From Elioraea thermophila (ex Habib et al. 2022) (lineage in GTDB: Bacteria > Pseudomonadota > Alphaproteobacteria > Acetobacterales > Acetobacteraceae): 64,000 bases of DNA. The stretch's first letter is position 1, and each line of letters starts with the position of its first letter. Positions 44,512 through 60,357 of the stretch are shown piece by piece. The notes below the pieces were generated by a model, which did no database searches, was not told the origin of the DNA, and was given only the letters and a program-made list of their open reading frames with translations. Location of the stretch: the NCBI RefSeq assembly GCF_003336755.1, contig NZ_QMDI01000002.1:744001-808000 (forward strand). Reading direction: 5' to 3'. Position numbers and translations under genes: made by a program.

Positions 44512-44535
44512 CTCCGCCTCTGCCTTTCCTAGCCT
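44506..44535 (+). promoter_or_regulatory. Candidate rightward promoter for bchFNBHLM
   Basis: Perfect TTGACA at 44506-44511 with a weak -10 (TAGCCT, 44530-44535) after 18 bases. A transcript from about 44542 would carry a palindrome, a small open frame and then bchF. The -35 lies within PpsR-type operator 2. The -10 is poor, so an activator or alternative start is possible. Confidence 0.35.
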
Positions 44536-44544
44536 CTCCCCTGC

Positions 44545-44560
44545 GCGCCCGATCGGGCGC
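44545..44560. repeat. 16-bp perfect palindrome in the bchF leader
   Basis: GCGCCCGATCGGGCGC is a perfect inverted repeat, able to form a 6-bp GC stem with a GATC loop in RNA. It begins near the predicted transcript start and ends 1 base before a strong GGGAGGAG ribosome site. It could be an operator or an mRNA 5' stabilising hairpin. Confidence 0.5.
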
Positions 44561-44572
44561 CGGGAGGAGTAC

Positions 44573-44671
44573 ATGCTGCGGGACCGAAACGATTTGCCGT
44601 CGCCGCCGCCGTCCCCACGCGATCGACGACGACCTGTCGCCTCCGCGACGCCCGACCTCACGCCAGCGTGA
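44573..44671 (+). CDS. Possible 32-codon leader ORF upstream of bchF
   Basis: ATG at 44573 preceded by GGAGGAG (44562-44568, spacing about 4-5 nt) opens a frame MLRDRNDLPSPPPSPRDRRR through a stop at 44669-44671. The product is short, Pro/Arg rich and resembles nothing I recognise. The ribosome site is the strongest in this intergenic region. It ends 27 bp before the bchF ATG, so it may be a translated leader or a ribosome-loading element. It could also be chance in GC-rich sequence. Confidence 0.3.
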   Translation: MLRDRNDLPSPPPSPRDRRRPVASATPDLTPA

Positions 44672-44698
44672 CCCAACCGAGGGGGATCTTGTCAAGCA

Positions 44699-46566
<1,868 letters not shown>

Positions 46567-46570
46567 GCCG

Positions 46571-48131
46571 ATGCAGCTCGCGGTCTGGACCTACGAAGGG
46601 CCACCGCACGTCGGCGCGATGCGCATCGCCTCCGCCATGCGCGACGTCCACTTCGTGCTGCACGCTCCGCAAGGCGACACCTACGCCGACCTGCTGTTCA
46701 CCATGATCGAGCGGCGCGCCTCGCGCCCGCCCGTCACCTACACCACCTTCCAGGCGCGCGACCTCGGCGCCGACACGGCGAACCTGTTCCGCGACGCGCT
46801 CATCGAGGCGAACGACCGTTTCCGTCCCAAAGCGATCCTGGTCGGCGCCTCCTGCACCGCCGAGCTGATCCAGGACGATCCGCAAGGCCTGGCACGCACG
46901 GCGGGGCTTGCGGTGCCGGTCGTGCCGCTCGAGCTCCCCTCCTATGCGAAGAAGGAGAACTGGGGCGCGGCGGAAACCTTCTACCGCGTGGTGCGCGCCT
47001 TCGCCGGGCCCCATGCGCCGCCGCCGGGCACGCCACGCCCGCCGCGCCCGGCAGACCGCCCGCCGCGGGCCAACATCCTCGGCCCCACCGCGCTCGGCTT
47101 CCGCCACCGCGACGACCTGCGGGAAGTGACCGACCTGCTCGGGCGCCTCGGTGTCGCGGTCAACGTGGTTGCCCCCCTCGGTGCCTCGCCCGCCGACATC
47201 GCCCGCCTCGGCGAGGCCGACTTCAATGTCGTCCTCTATCCCGAGATCGCGGGCACGGCGGCGTCCTGGCTCGCTCGCAGCTTCGGGCAGAAGGCGACGC
47301 GTACGGTGCCGCTCGGTGTTGGCGCCACACGGGACTTCATCCGCGAGGTGGCCGAACTCGCCGGCGTCGACCCCTCGTCCGTGCTCGAGGAGGAGGCCTC
47401 GCGCCTGCCCTGGTACAGCCGCTCGGTCGACAGCACCTATCTCACCGGCAAGCGCGTGTTCGTGTTCGGCGATGCCACGCATGCCATCGGCTGCGCCCGT
47501 GTGGCGGCCGAGGAGTTGGGCTTCACCGTGGTGGGCCTCGGCACCTATTCGCGCGAGTTCGCGCGCGAGGTGCGCGAAGCCGCCGCGTGTTACGGCGTCG
47601 AGGCGCTGATCACCGACGACTATCTCGAGGTCGAGGCGAAGATCGCGGAAGCCGCGCCCGAACTGGTGCTGGGCACGCAGATGGAGCGGCACATCGCGAA
47701 GAAGCACCGCATTCCCTGCGCGGTGATCTCCGCCCCCGTGCACGTGCAGGATTTCCCAGCCCGCTACTCCCCCGTAATGGGGTTCGAAGGTGCCAATGTG
47801 CTGTTCGACACCTTCGTCCATCCCCTGATGATGGGACTCGAGGAGCACCTGCTCGCGATGTTCCGCGAGGACTTCGAGTTCCACGACGAAGCCGCGCCAT
47901 CCCACCTCGGCGCGACGGCCACCGTCGCCGCGGCTGCCTCCTCCCCGGTCGCGGCGGCGGTGGCACTCTCCAAGCCGACGGAGGAGGCGTCCGCGGCACC
48001 GGTCTGGACCCCGGAGGCGACGAAGGAGCTCGGCAAGGTGCCCTTCTTCGTCCGCGGCAAGGCGCGCCGCAATACCGAACGCTACGCCGCCGAGCGCGGC
48101 ATCCGCACCATCACGGTCGAGACGCTGTACG

Positions 48132-48157
<26 letters not shown>
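46571..48157 (+). CDS. bchB: Light-independent protochlorophyllide reductase subunit B (BchB)
   Basis: 528 aa partner of BchN in the heterotetrameric catalytic component. The N-terminus [20 protein letters not shown] is standard, and Asp36 ([12 protein letters not shown]) is the unusual aspartate ligand of the NB cluster. Other blocks are [32 protein letters not shown], and the C-terminal [20 protein letters not shown]. The end overlaps the bchH start by 26 bp, a longer overlap than the others in this operon. Confidence 0.97.
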
Positions 48158-52671
<4,514 letters not shown>

Positions 52672-52672
<1 letters not shown>

Positions 52673-53373
52673 TGCCGACCGCGACCTACGAGACGCGCCG
52701 CAGCCAGCTCCTCGACTACTTCGACCGCACCGCGGTCGAGGCCTGGAAGAGGCTGACCTCGGACGCGCCCGTCTCTGGGATCCGTGCCACCGTGCGCGAA
52801 GGGCGCGAGCGGATGCGCGCCACCTTGCTTTCCTGGCTGCCGCAGGACCTCTCGGGACGCCGTGTGCTCGATGCCGGCTGCGGCACGGGCGCGCTGGCGG
52901 TGGAGGCGGCGAAGCGGGGGGCGGAGGTGGTGGCGGTCGACCTGTCGCCGACCCTGGTCGGGCTTGCCCGCGAGCGCGCCGCAAGCGCACCTCACGCGGG
53001 GCGGATCGCGTGGGTGGTCGGCGACATGCTCGACCCCGCCCTCGGCACCTTCGACCACGTGGTGGCGATGGACAGCCTGATCCACTACCGCGCCGCCGAC
53101 GTCGTGCGCGTCCTCGCCGGGCTCGCCGCGCGCAGCCGCGTCTCGCTCCTGTTCACCTTCGCCCCGCGCACCGCCCTCCTCTCGGTCATGCACGCCGTCG
53201 GTCGCGCCTTCCCGAAGAGCGACCGCGCGCCCTCGATCGAACCTGTCGCGGAGCGCACGTTGCGCCGTCTGATCGCTGCCGAACCTGCGTTGGCCGACAT
53301 CGCGATCGGGCGGACGGAGCGCATCCACCGCGGCTTCTACACCTCGCAAGCGATGGAGCTCGCGCGGCGATGA
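52672..53373 (+). CDS. bchM: Magnesium protoporphyrin IX methyltransferase BchM
   Basis: 233 aa SAM-dependent O-methyltransferase that methylates the 13-propionate of Mg-protoporphyrin IX. The SAM motif VLDAGCGTGALAVEA is at about residues 65-79, acidic loop VVAVDLSP follows, and the BchM family tail HRGFYTSQAMELARR ends the protein. ATG 52672 overlaps the bchL stop by one base (TGATG), and the stop overlaps lhaA (ATGA). Confidence 0.95.
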
Positions 53374-54815
53374 GAGCGCTCGAGGCCGCCTTCATCGATG
53401 CCTGGAAGCGGGTCGGCCCCCGTTTCCTGCCGTTCGCCGATGCGGCGAGCCCTGACCTTCCGCTGCCGCGCCTGCTTCGCCTCTCGCTCTTTCAGGTCTC
53501 GGTCGGGATGTGCAGCGTGCTCCTCCTCGGCACGCTGAACCGGGTGATGATCGTCGAGCTCGGCGTGGCGGCGGGGCTCGTCGCCACCATGGTCGCCCTG
53601 CCCGTGCTGTTCGCGCCCTTGCGCGCGCTGATCGGTTTCCGGTCCGACCACCACAAGTCCTACCTCGGCTGGCGCCGCGTGCCTTACCTGTGGTTCGGCA
53701 CGCTGATGCAGTTCGGCGGCCTCGCCATCATGCCGTTCGCGCTCATCCTCCTCTCCGGCGACACCACGGGGCCGATGTGGATCGGGCAGGCCGGCGCGGC
53801 GTTGGCCTTCCTGATGGTGGGCGCGGGCCTGCACACGGTGCAGACGGCAGGGCTCGCGCTCGCGACCGACCTCGCGCCGCGGGAGAAGCACCCGGCGGTG
53901 GTGTCGCTGATGTCGCTGATGCTGCTCCTCGGCATGCTGATCGCCGGACTCGGGTTCGGCGCCGCGCTCGCCGAGTTCAGCCAGCTGAGGCTGATCCAGG
54001 TCATCCAGGGCGCGGCGGCGCTCACCATGATCCTCAACGTGGTCGCGCTGTGGAAGCAGGAGCCGCGCAATCCGGCACGGACGCGGCACGACCGCGAGAT
54101 CCCTTCCTTCGCCGAGAGCTGGCGGCGGCTGCGACGCACGGCGCGGTGGGATCGCCGCCTGGTCGCCCTCGGGCTCGGCACGCTCGGCTTCACCATGCAG
54201 GACATTCTGCTCGAGCCCTATGGCGGGCAGGTGCTCGGCCTGGCGGTGGGCACGACGACGGTGCTGACGGCGCTGTTCGCGGCGGGCGGTGTCGCCGCCT
54301 TCGCCACCGGCGCGAGACTGCTCGCCCGCGGCAGCGACCCGCACCGGCTCGCCGCGCATGGGGCGCTCGCCGGCATCGTCGCCTTCACCTTCGTGCTCGC
54401 CGCCGCCCCCTCCGGCTCGCTTGCGGTGTTCGCCGCCGGCACGGTGCTGATCGGCTTCGGCGGCGGCCTGTTTTCGGTCGGTCTGCTCACCGCCTGCATC
54501 CGCACCGCACCGGCGAGCGAAACGGGGCTCGCCCTCGGCGCTTGGGGCGCGGTCGCGGCCACCTCGGCCGGTGTCGCGATGGCGGCGGGCGGGCTCATCC
54601 GTGATGCCGTGGCTGCCCTCGCCGTTGGCGGCGCGCTCGGCCCCGCCCTCAGCGGGCCGGAAGTCGGCTACGGCGCCGTCTATCTGCTCGAGATCGCGCT
54701 CCTGTTCGCAACCCTGGCGGCGATCGGCCCGCTCGTGCAGCCCGCATGGGCGGACGCGACCGCCCCAACCCCGGCGCAGGCGGGTTCCGCCGTCGCCGCA
54801 CAACCAGCGAGGTGA
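53370..54815 (+). CDS. lhaA: LhaA-type BCD-family MFS protein (light-harvesting 1 assembly)
   Basis: 481 aa 12-TM protein of the PucC/LhaA family. In Rhodobacter LhaA is needed for LH1 assembly and is encoded between bchM and puhA, exactly as here. Motifs include SVGMCSVLLLGTLNRVMIVELGVAAGLVATMV, ALIGFRSDHHKSYLGWRRVPYLWFG and FTMQDILLEPYGGQVLG. The Ala/Pro-rich C-terminus (from about 465) is variable. Start overlaps bchM; puhA follows 6 bp downstream. Confidence 0.94.
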   Translation: MRALEAAFIDAWKRVGPRFLPFADAASPDLPLPRLLRLSLFQVSVGMCSVLLLGTLNRVMIVELGVAAGLVATMVALPVLFAPLRALIGFRSDHHKSYLGWRRVPYLWFGTLMQFGGLAIMPFALILLSGDTTGPMWIGQAGAALAFLMVGAGLHTVQTAGLALATDLAPREKHPAVVSLMSLMLLLGMLIAGLGFGAALAEFSQLRLIQVIQGAAALTMILNVVALWKQEPRNPARTRHDREIPSFAESWRRLRRTARWDRRLVALGLGTLGFTMQDILLEPYGGQVLGLAVGTTTVLTALFAAGGVAAFATGARLLARGSDPHRLAAHGALAGIVAFTFVLAAAPSGSLAVFAAGTVLIGFGGGLFSVGLLTACIRTAPASETGLALGAWGAVAATSAGVAMAAGGLIRDAVAALAVGGALGPALSGPEVGYGAVYLLEIALLFATLAAIGPLVQPAWADATAPTPAQAGSAVAAQPAR

Positions 54816-54821
54816 CCACCC

Positions 54822-55610
54822 ATGAGCCTAGGCACAGCCGGTCTCTCGGAACACTACGACCTGGCGTTCGTCACGCTCTACATCTTCTGGGCGTTCTTCG
54901 CCGGGCTGATCTTCTATCTCCTGCGCGAGAACAAGCGGGAAGGCTATCCGCTGATCGCGGAGGATCGGACGGGAGGGCGTGTGACGGTGCGCGGCTGGCC
55001 GGAGCCGCCGCCGCCGAAGACCTTCCTGCTGTGGGACGGGCGTACGGTGACGGTGCCCAAGCCGAACAACGAACCGCCGCTCGCCGCCATCCCGGCCTAC
55101 ATGTACCAGGGCTCGCCGCTGCAGCCGACGGGCGACCCCATGCAGGACGGTGTGGGGCCCGCCGCCTATGCGCTGCGCGACGATGAGCCCGAGACGATGT
55201 GGATGAGCAACGTTCCCCGCATCGTGCCGATGCGGGTGGCGAACGACTATCATCTCGACGAGAGCGACCCCGACCCGCGGGGGATGAAGGTGGTCGCGGC
55301 GGATGGCCAGGTGGTCGGCACCTGCCGCGACGTCTGGGTCGACAAGATGGAGTGCCTGCTGCGCTACCTCGAGGTCGAGGTGGAGACGCCCACCGGCAAG
55401 CGCACCGTCGTCGTGCCGTGGAACCTCACCACGATCGATGCCGAGAAGGGCCAGGTGAACGTCGTCTCCGTGATGGCGAAGCACTTCGCGACCGCGCCGA
55501 CCCTGAAGAACCCCGAGCAGATCACGCGCCTGGAGGAGGATCGCATTTCGGCCTACTTCGGCGGCGGGCACTTCTATGCCTCGCCCGACCGTTCGGAGCC
55601 CCTGCTGTGA
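54822..55610 (+). CDS. puhA: Photosynthetic reaction centre H subunit PuhA
   Basis: 262 aa subunit with one N-terminal TM helix (about residues 12-34, DLAFVTLYIFWAFFAGLIFYL) and a cytoplasmic PRC-barrel domain that shapes proton delivery to the QB site. LLRENKREGYPL after the helix, PAYMYQGSPLQPTGDPM, MWMSNVPRIVPMRVANDYHLDE-like sequence and the PRC part GTCRDVWVDKMECLLRYLEVE are all typical. The stop overlaps the GTG start of puhB. The L and M subunit genes (puf operon) are not in the window. Confidence 0.97.
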   Translation: MSLGTAGLSEHYDLAFVTLYIFWAFFAGLIFYLLRENKREGYPLIAEDRTGGRVTVRGWPEPPPPKTFLLWDGRTVTVPKPNNEPPLAAIPAYMYQGSPLQPTGDPMQDGVGPAAYALRDDEPETMWMSNVPRIVPMRVANDYHLDESDPDPRGMKVVAADGQVVGTCRDVWVDKMECLLRYLEVEVETPTGKRTVVVPWNLTTIDAEKGQVNVVSVMAKHFATAPTLKNPEQITRLEEDRISAYFGGGHFYASPDRSEPLL

Positions 55611-56272
55611 GCCGCCCGGTCTACCTCAAGCACGAGAGCGAGCCGATCCGCGGCCTGCCGGGCCCGCTGCCGGAGGGTGAACACATCCTCTGGCAGGGCG
55701 GCCCGGCCTGGTGGCCGCTCGCGCTGCGCGCCTATCGGCTGCGTGCGGTCGCGATCTACTTCGCGGTGCTCTGGCTGATCGGCTTTTATGCCGAGCTGCG
55801 CGAGGGGGCGGAGGTGCGCGAGGCCTTGCTGGCGCTGGTGCCGCTCACCATCCTCGCCCTCGTCGCGCTCGGGCTGATCCTCACCTTCGCCGTGCTCGCC
55901 GCACGGCTCGCCGTGTACACGATCACCAACCGGCGCGTGGTGATCCGCTGCGGGGTGGCCTTGCCGGTGACGGTGAACCTGCCCTACGCCCTCGTCGCTT
56001 CCGCCGGGCTGAAGCGGTTCGGCGACGGCACGGGCGACATCGCGCTGCGGCTGATCCCGCCTCATCGCGTTTCCTACGTGCTGCTCTGGCCGCATGTGCG
56101 GCCCTGGCACTGGCGCGACCCGGAGCCCAGCCTGCGCGCCCTCCGTCAGGCCGATGAGGTCGCCGCCATCCTCGCCCGCGCGCTCGCCCAGGCGGCGGGC
56201 CAGCCCGTGCCGGCGGTGGCTGAGCCCGGCGCGGCGGCGGAACCGCTCGGCCCCGCCCCGGTGCCGGCATAA
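55607..56272 (+). CDS. puhB: Photosynthetic complex assembly protein PuhB
   Basis: 221 aa membrane protein needed for reaction-centre and LH1 assembly. The start is GTG 55607, overlapping the puhA stop (GTGA), giving VSRPVYLKHESEPIRGLPGPLPEGEHILWQGGP-type N-terminal sequence. There are about two to three TM segments (about residues 40-60 and 75-105). A bacterial PH-like domain follows (YTITNRRVVIRCGVALPVTVNLPY). The C-terminus is Ala/Pro rich. Confidence 0.94.
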   Translation: MSRPVYLKHESEPIRGLPGPLPEGEHILWQGGPAWWPLALRAYRLRAVAIYFAVLWLIGFYAELREGAEVREALLALVPLTILALVALGLILTFAVLAARLAVYTITNRRVVIRCGVALPVTVNLPYALVASAGLKRFGDGTGDIALRLIPPHRVSYVLLWPHVRPWHWRDPEPSLRALRQADEVAAILARALAQAAGQPVPAVAEPGAAAEPLGPAPVPA

Positions 56273-56290
56273 CCTGAGGGAGGCTCGCCC

Positions 56291-56740
56291 ATGGCGCGCA
56301 CGCGGTTCGATCGTCTGATCGCCAACCCCCTCGTTGTGGGCGGCGCGATGATCGCGATCACGCTCGCCGCGGTGCTCGGCCCGGGCTTCCATCAGCCGCA
56401 GGACCCGCCGAGCGGGGTACGGATCGCGACGCGCGACCTGCGTTTCGAGGACCGGCCCGACGGCGCGGTCGCCATCGTCGATGCGCGCAACGGGGCGGTC
56501 GTCGCCCTCATCCCACCCGGCGAGGGCGGGTTCGTGCGTGCCACCTTGCGCGGACTCGCCCGCGAGCGACGCCTGCACGAAGCCGGCGGCGCGGACGTTC
56601 CGTTCCGGGTCAGCGTCTGGGAAGATGGCCGCCTGACGCTGGAGGACACCGCGACGGGGCGTCTGGTCGATCTCGGCGCCTTCGGTCAGACTCAGGTGCA
56701 GACCTTCGCGCGTCTGGTCGCAACGGGGAGGAACATGTGA
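56291..56740 (+). CDS. puhC: Photosynthetic complex assembly protein PuhC
   Basis: 149 aa single-span membrane protein of the PuhC family, which supports RC-LH1 organisation. TM is near residues 14-32. The periplasmic part has the family sequence LRFEDRPDGAVAIVDARNGAVVALIPPGEGGFVRATLRGLARER and ends LGAFGQTQVQTFARLV. ATG 56291 follows GAGGGAGG. The stop overlaps the next small gene's start region. Confidence 0.92.
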   Translation: MARTRFDRLIANPLVVGGAMIAITLAAVLGPGFHQPQDPPSGVRIATRDLRFEDRPDGAVAIVDARNGAVVALIPPGEGGFVRATLRGLARERRLHEAGGADVPFRVSVWEDGRLTLEDTATGRLVDLGAFGQTQVQTFARLVATGRNM

Positions 56741-57057
56741 TGACGCCCAGCCTGATCGATCGCCTGCTCGGGCGAAGAGCCGTCGAAATCACCTGCGAGG
56801 TGGACATCGAACAGTCGCCCGACAGCCTGCATGCCTATGCCATCCCGCAAGGCATCGAGATCAATCCCGGCGATACGGTCTACCTGCACGACGTGCCGAC
56901 GCGCATTGGCTGGAACGAACGGCGGACACTGACCTGCCGTGCCACCGTGCTGCGCGCGGGCTGGCTCGATCGCTGGCTGACCGAGTTCAGCGCGATCTTC
57001 GACCTCGCCGAGCTTTGGCATGTCGGCTTCGAGCCGAAGGAGGCGGTCCATGTATGA
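56740..57057 (+). CDS. Conserved photosynthesis-cluster protein between puhC and acsF
   Basis: 105 aa soluble protein of unknown function. A gene of this size commonly lies between puhC and acsF in alphaproteobacterial clusters. The sequence ([39 protein letters not shown], then [25 protein letters not shown]) has no cysteine pair, TM segment or motif beyond a likely beta-rich fold. ATG 56740 with GGAGG 8 nt upstream is preferred over the adjacent GTG. It overlaps acsF by 8 bp, the tightest coupling to the cyclase gene, which suggests a role with AcsF or in assembly. Confidence 0.75.
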   Translation: MTPSLIDRLLGRRAVEITCEVDIEQSPDSLHAYAIPQGIEINPGDTVYLHDVPTRIGWNERRTLTCRATVLRAGWLDRWLTEFSAIFDLAELWHVGFEPKEAVHV

Positions 57058-58177
57058 CGTGAGCCCTGCTCCCGAGAAGGCGGTCGCCGAGACGATGGAA
57101 GCGGTCGCCGAGCGCGTCGCGCATGGTCCGCGCCAGATCAACGAAACCACGCGCATGGCGCTGCGCGAGACGGTGCTCTCGCCGCGCTTCTACACCACCG
57201 ACTTCGACGCGATGGACAAGATGGACGTCTCGGCCATCCGCGAGGAGTGGGACAAGCTGATGGCCGAGTTCCGCTCCGACCCGAACAAGGGCCACTTCAC
57301 GCGCACGGAGGAGTTCGACCGCTTCCGTCTCGAGGACCTGCCGGAAGGCCTGCGCGCCGAGTTCCTCGACTTCCTGGTCAGCTCCGTCACCGCCGAGTTC
57401 TCCGGCTGCGTGCTCTATGCCGAGATCAAGAAGCGTACCAAGAACCCCGACATGCAGGAGCTGTTCGGCTTCATGGCGCGCGACGAGAGCCGGCACGCCG
57501 GCTTCATCAACGACACGCTGAAGGACTGCGGTGTGGGGGTGGATCTCTCCTTCCTCACCAAGGCAAAGAAGTACACCTACTTCAAGCCGAAGTTCATCTT
57601 CTACGCCACCTACCTCTCGGAGAAGATCGGCTACGCGCGCTACATCACGATCTATCGCCAGCTCGAGCGGCACCCGGAACTCCGCTTCCACCCGATCTTC
57701 AAGTGGTTCGAGAAGTGGTGCAACGACGAGTTCCGCCACGGCGAGGCCTTCGCGCTCTTGATGCGCGCCCATCCGGAACTCCTCTCCGGCCTGAACAAGC
57801 TCTGGGTGCGTTTCTTCCAGCTCGCCGTGTTCGCCACCATGTTCGTGCGCGACCATGGCCGGCCCGAGTTCCACAAGGCGCTCGGCATGGATCCCACCGA
57901 CTACGACATGCGCGTCTTCCGCATCACGAGCGAGATCTGCAAGCAGGTGTTCCCGGTCACGCTCGACATCGACAACCCCGCCTTCCTGCGCGGCATGGAG
58001 CGGTTGTTCGAGATCTCGGAGAAGCTCGGGGAGGCGAAGAAGCAAGGCGGCCTTGCCGGTCGGCTGCGCCGCCTCGGGCTCGGGCTCGCGGCGGCTGCGA
58101 CCTTCCTCCGCCTCTATCTCCTGCCCGGCAAGCACGCGGACTTGCCGGCGAACCCGCGCCTCTCTCCGGCCTGGTGA
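57050..58177 (+). CDS. acsF: Aerobic Mg-protoporphyrin IX monomethyl ester cyclase AcsF
   Basis: 375 aa di-iron oxygenase that forms the isocyclic ring E using O2. Both carboxylate/His motifs are present: DESRHAGF (residues 145-152, with Glu146 and His149) and [10 protein letters not shown] (225-234, with Glu227 and His230). An earlier Glu is in [15 protein letters not shown]. Start ATG 57050 lies 8 bp inside the upstream small gene. The presence of acsF shows chlorophyll synthesis that works under oxygen; no anaerobic bchE is in the window. Confidence 0.97.
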   Translation: MYDVSPAPEKAVAETMEAVAERVAHGPRQINETTRMALRETVLSPRFYTTDFDAMDKMDVSAIREEWDKLMAEFRSDPNKGHFTRTEEFDRFRLEDLPEGLRAEFLDFLVSSVTAEFSGCVLYAEIKKRTKNPDMQELFGFMARDESRHAGFINDTLKDCGVGVDLSFLTKAKKYTYFKPKFIFYATYLSEKIGYARYITIYRQLERHPELRFHPIFKWFEKWCNDEFRHGEAFALLMRAHPELLSGLNKLWVRFFQLAVFATMFVRDHGRPEFHKALGMDPTDYDMRVFRITSEICKQVFPVTLDIDNPAFLRGMERLFEISEKLGEAKKQGGLAGRLRRLGLGLAAAATFLRLYLLPGKHADLPANPRLSPAW

Positions 58178-58219
58178 GGCGAGGCGCCGCATGACGTCCG
58201 GTCCCGGGAGCCACCACCG

Positions 58220-59008
58220 ATGACGGAGATCGCGGCCGCCATGCTCGCGACCCTGTTCGTCTGGTGGTTCTCCACCGGAGCGATCTTCTGGCTCGACGGT
58301 CTGCCGCGCCGCACGCATCGGATCACGGTGGGTGCCGCCACCGCCCTCCTCTGCGTTGCCCTCTGGGGCATCTCGGCGACCGCGCAGGACCCCACCCCCT
58401 CGGGGGCCTACCTTTCCTTCGCCGCGGGGCTGATGGTCTGGGCCTGGGTGGAACTCACCTTCCTCACCGGCCTGATCACCGGGCCCAACCGCACGCCACG
58501 CCCGCCCGGGTTGTCGCTCTCTCGCCGTTTCCGGCTCGCGGTCGGCGCCATCCTCTGGCACGAACTGCTCATCCTCGCCCTCGCCGTCGTCGTGTTCGCG
58601 CTGTCGTGGGGTGGGGAGAACCTGGTCGGCGCCTGGACCGTCGCCATCCTCTGGGCGATGCGGACCTCGACCAAGCTCAACCTGTTCCTCGGCGTGCGCA
58701 ACACCTACGCCCAGCTCCTGCCGCCCGCGCTGCACCACATCGCGAGCCACTTCACGCGCGCGCAGATGAACCCACTCTTTCCGACGGCGGTCACGGCGGC
58801 GGGCGTGCTGGCGGTGGTCCTGCTCGCGGCGGCATTCTCGGCCGAGCAAGGGTCCTTCGCCGCCTCCGCCTTCGCCATCCTCGGCACGCTCGCGGCTCTG
58901 GGCGCGATCGAGCACGCCTTCCTGATGTTGCCGCTGCGCACCGAAGCGCTCTGGGCCTGGTCCCTCGGCGAGCGGGCGCAGCGCAACGGCACTGCCGCAG
59001 CACCATGA
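58220..59008 (+). CDS. puhE: Putative photosynthetic complex assembly protein PuhE
   Basis: 262 aa polytopic membrane protein (DUF3623/PuhE family) with about seven hydrophobic segments. The family core is LFVWWFSTGAIFWLDGLPRRTH at the N-terminus, WAWVELTFLTGLITGPNRTP and ILWAMRTSTKLNLFLGVRNTYAQLLPPALHHIASHF. Its position between acsF and hemA is conserved in purple bacteria. It affects the amount of photosynthetic complexes; its biochemical role is unknown. Confidence 0.92.
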   Translation: MTEIAAAMLATLFVWWFSTGAIFWLDGLPRRTHRITVGAATALLCVALWGISATAQDPTPSGAYLSFAAGLMVWAWVELTFLTGLITGPNRTPRPPGLSLSRRFRLAVGAILWHELLILALAVVVFALSWGGENLVGAWTVAILWAMRTSTKLNLFLGVRNTYAQLLPPALHHIASHFTRAQMNPLFPTAVTAAGVLAVVLLAAAFSAEQGSFAASAFAILGTLAALGAIEHAFLMLPLRTEALWAWSLGERAQRNGTAAAP

Positions 59009-59018
59009 GACGGGTGCC

Positions 59019-59126
59019 ATGAAGCGCTGCGGTCTGATCCACATCAACGCAAGAACCACACCCCCGGCGGAGCATTCGACTGCGTCGGGACAAGCCCCAT
59101 TCGGCGAGGAGACGGGACAGTCATGA
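59019..59126 (+). CDS. Possible 35-codon leader ORF coupled to hemA
   Basis: A frame from ATG 59019 ([20 protein letters not shown] and so on) ends at TGA 59124-59126, so its stop overlaps the hemA ATG at 59123 as ATGA. Its own ribosome site is weak. The hemA ribosome site (GAGGAG) lies inside it. Translational coupling or a leader peptide is possible; chance is equally likely. Confidence 0.2.
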   Translation: MKRCGLIHINARTTPPAEHSTASGQAPFGEETGQS

Positions 59127-60334
59127 ACTACGAAGGCTTTTTCCGCCGCGAACTCGACCAGCTCCGTCGCGAGGGGCGCTACCGAACCTTCGCCGATCTC
59201 GAGCGCCATGCGGGACGCTTCCCGCGCGCCACGCATCATCGCCTGAAAGGCGGCGCGCCGGTCACCGTCTGGTGCTCGAACGACTATCTCGGCATGGGGC
59301 AGCATCCGGCGGTGCTCGCCGCCATGCACGAGGCGCTCGATCGCTGCGGCGCCGGCGCCGGCGGGACGCGCAACATCGCCGGCACCAACATCTATCACGT
59401 GGCACTGGAGAAGGAGCTCGCCGACCTGCACGGCAAGGAAGCGGCACTCCTGTTCAACTCCGGCTACATGTCGAACTGGGCCACGCTCTCCACCCTCGCC
59501 GCGCGGCTGCCGAACTGCGTGGTGCTGTCGGATGCCGGCAACCACGCCTCGATGATCGAAGGCATTCGCCACTCCAGGGCGGAGCGGATCATCTTCAAGC
59601 ACAACGACGTGGATGATCTCCGCCGCCACCTCGCCGCGCTCGATCGCGACCGGCCGAAGATCATCGCCTTCGAGAGCGTGTATTCGATGGACGGGGACAT
59701 CGCCCCCATCGCCGCGTTCTGCGACCTCGCCGAGGAGTACAATGCCCTCACCTATCTCGACGAGGTGCACGCGGTCGGCCTCTACGGCGCGCGCGGCGGC
59801 GGCGTGTCCGAACGCGACGGGGTGGCGCACCGGGTGGACATCATCGAAGGCACGCTGGGCAAGGCCTTCGGCGTGGTCGGCGGCTACATCACCGGTTCCG
59901 CCAACCTGGTCGACTTCGTGCGCTCCTACGCCTCGGGCTTCATCTTCACCACCGCCCTTCCGCCGGCCGTCGCCGCCGGCGCGCTTGCCGCCATCCGACA
60001 CCTCAAGCGCTCTTCGGCCGAGCGCGAGGCGATGCACGCCAACGTCGCCCTAGTTCGCCGCCGGCTCGACGAGGTGGGCGTGCCGCACCTCGCCAACCCG
60101 AGCCACATCGTGCCGGTGATGGTGGGCGACCCGGTGCTGTGCAAGCGGATCAGCGACATCCTGCTCGAGCGCTACGCCATCTACGTGCAGCCGATCAACT
60201 ACCCGACCGTGCCGCGCGGGACGGAGCGTCTGCGCATCACGCCCTCGCCGCTGCACACCGAGGAGGACATCGACCACCTGGTCGGCGCCCTCTCCGCCAT
60301 CTGGTCCGACCTCGCCCTCAAGCGCGCCGCCTGA
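59123..60334 (+). CDS. hemA: 5-Aminolevulinate synthase HemA
   Basis: 403 aa PLP enzyme of the Shemin pathway condensing glycine and succinyl-CoA to ALA, the entry to all tetrapyrroles. The PLP lysine is Lys247 in [12 protein letters not shown]. Other motifs are [44 protein letters not shown] and [13 protein letters not shown]. Full length for the alphaproteobacterial enzyme. It follows puhE after 114 bp and precedes bchI by 23 bp, so it supplies precursor within the photosynthesis cluster; a second housekeeping copy may exist elsewhere. Confidence 0.97.
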   Translation: MNYEGFFRRELDQLRREGRYRTFADLERHAGRFPRATHHRLKGGAPVTVWCSNDYLGMGQHPAVLAAMHEALDRCGAGAGGTRNIAGTNIYHVALEKELADLHGKEAALLFNSGYMSNWATLSTLAARLPNCVVLSDAGNHASMIEGIRHSRAERIIFKHNDVDDLRRHLAALDRDRPKIIAFESVYSMDGDIAPIAAFCDLAEEYNALTYLDEVHAVGLYGARGGGVSERDGVAHRVDIIEGTLGKAFGVVGGYITGSANLVDFVRSYASGFIFTTALPPAVAAGALAAIRHLKRSSAEREAMHANVALVRRRLDEVGVPHLANPSHIVPVMVGDPVLCKRISDILLERYAIYVQPINYPTVPRGTERLRITPSPLHTEEDIDHLVGALSAIWSDLALKRAA

Positions 60335-60357
60335 GGCGCGGCGCGCGCGGAGTTCCC

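Noticed and set aside
56987-60037. A 1016-codon open frame on the - strand
   Set aside because: Antisense to acsF, puhE and hemA, all of which have intact catalytic motifs; the minus-strand product shows no recognisable domain.
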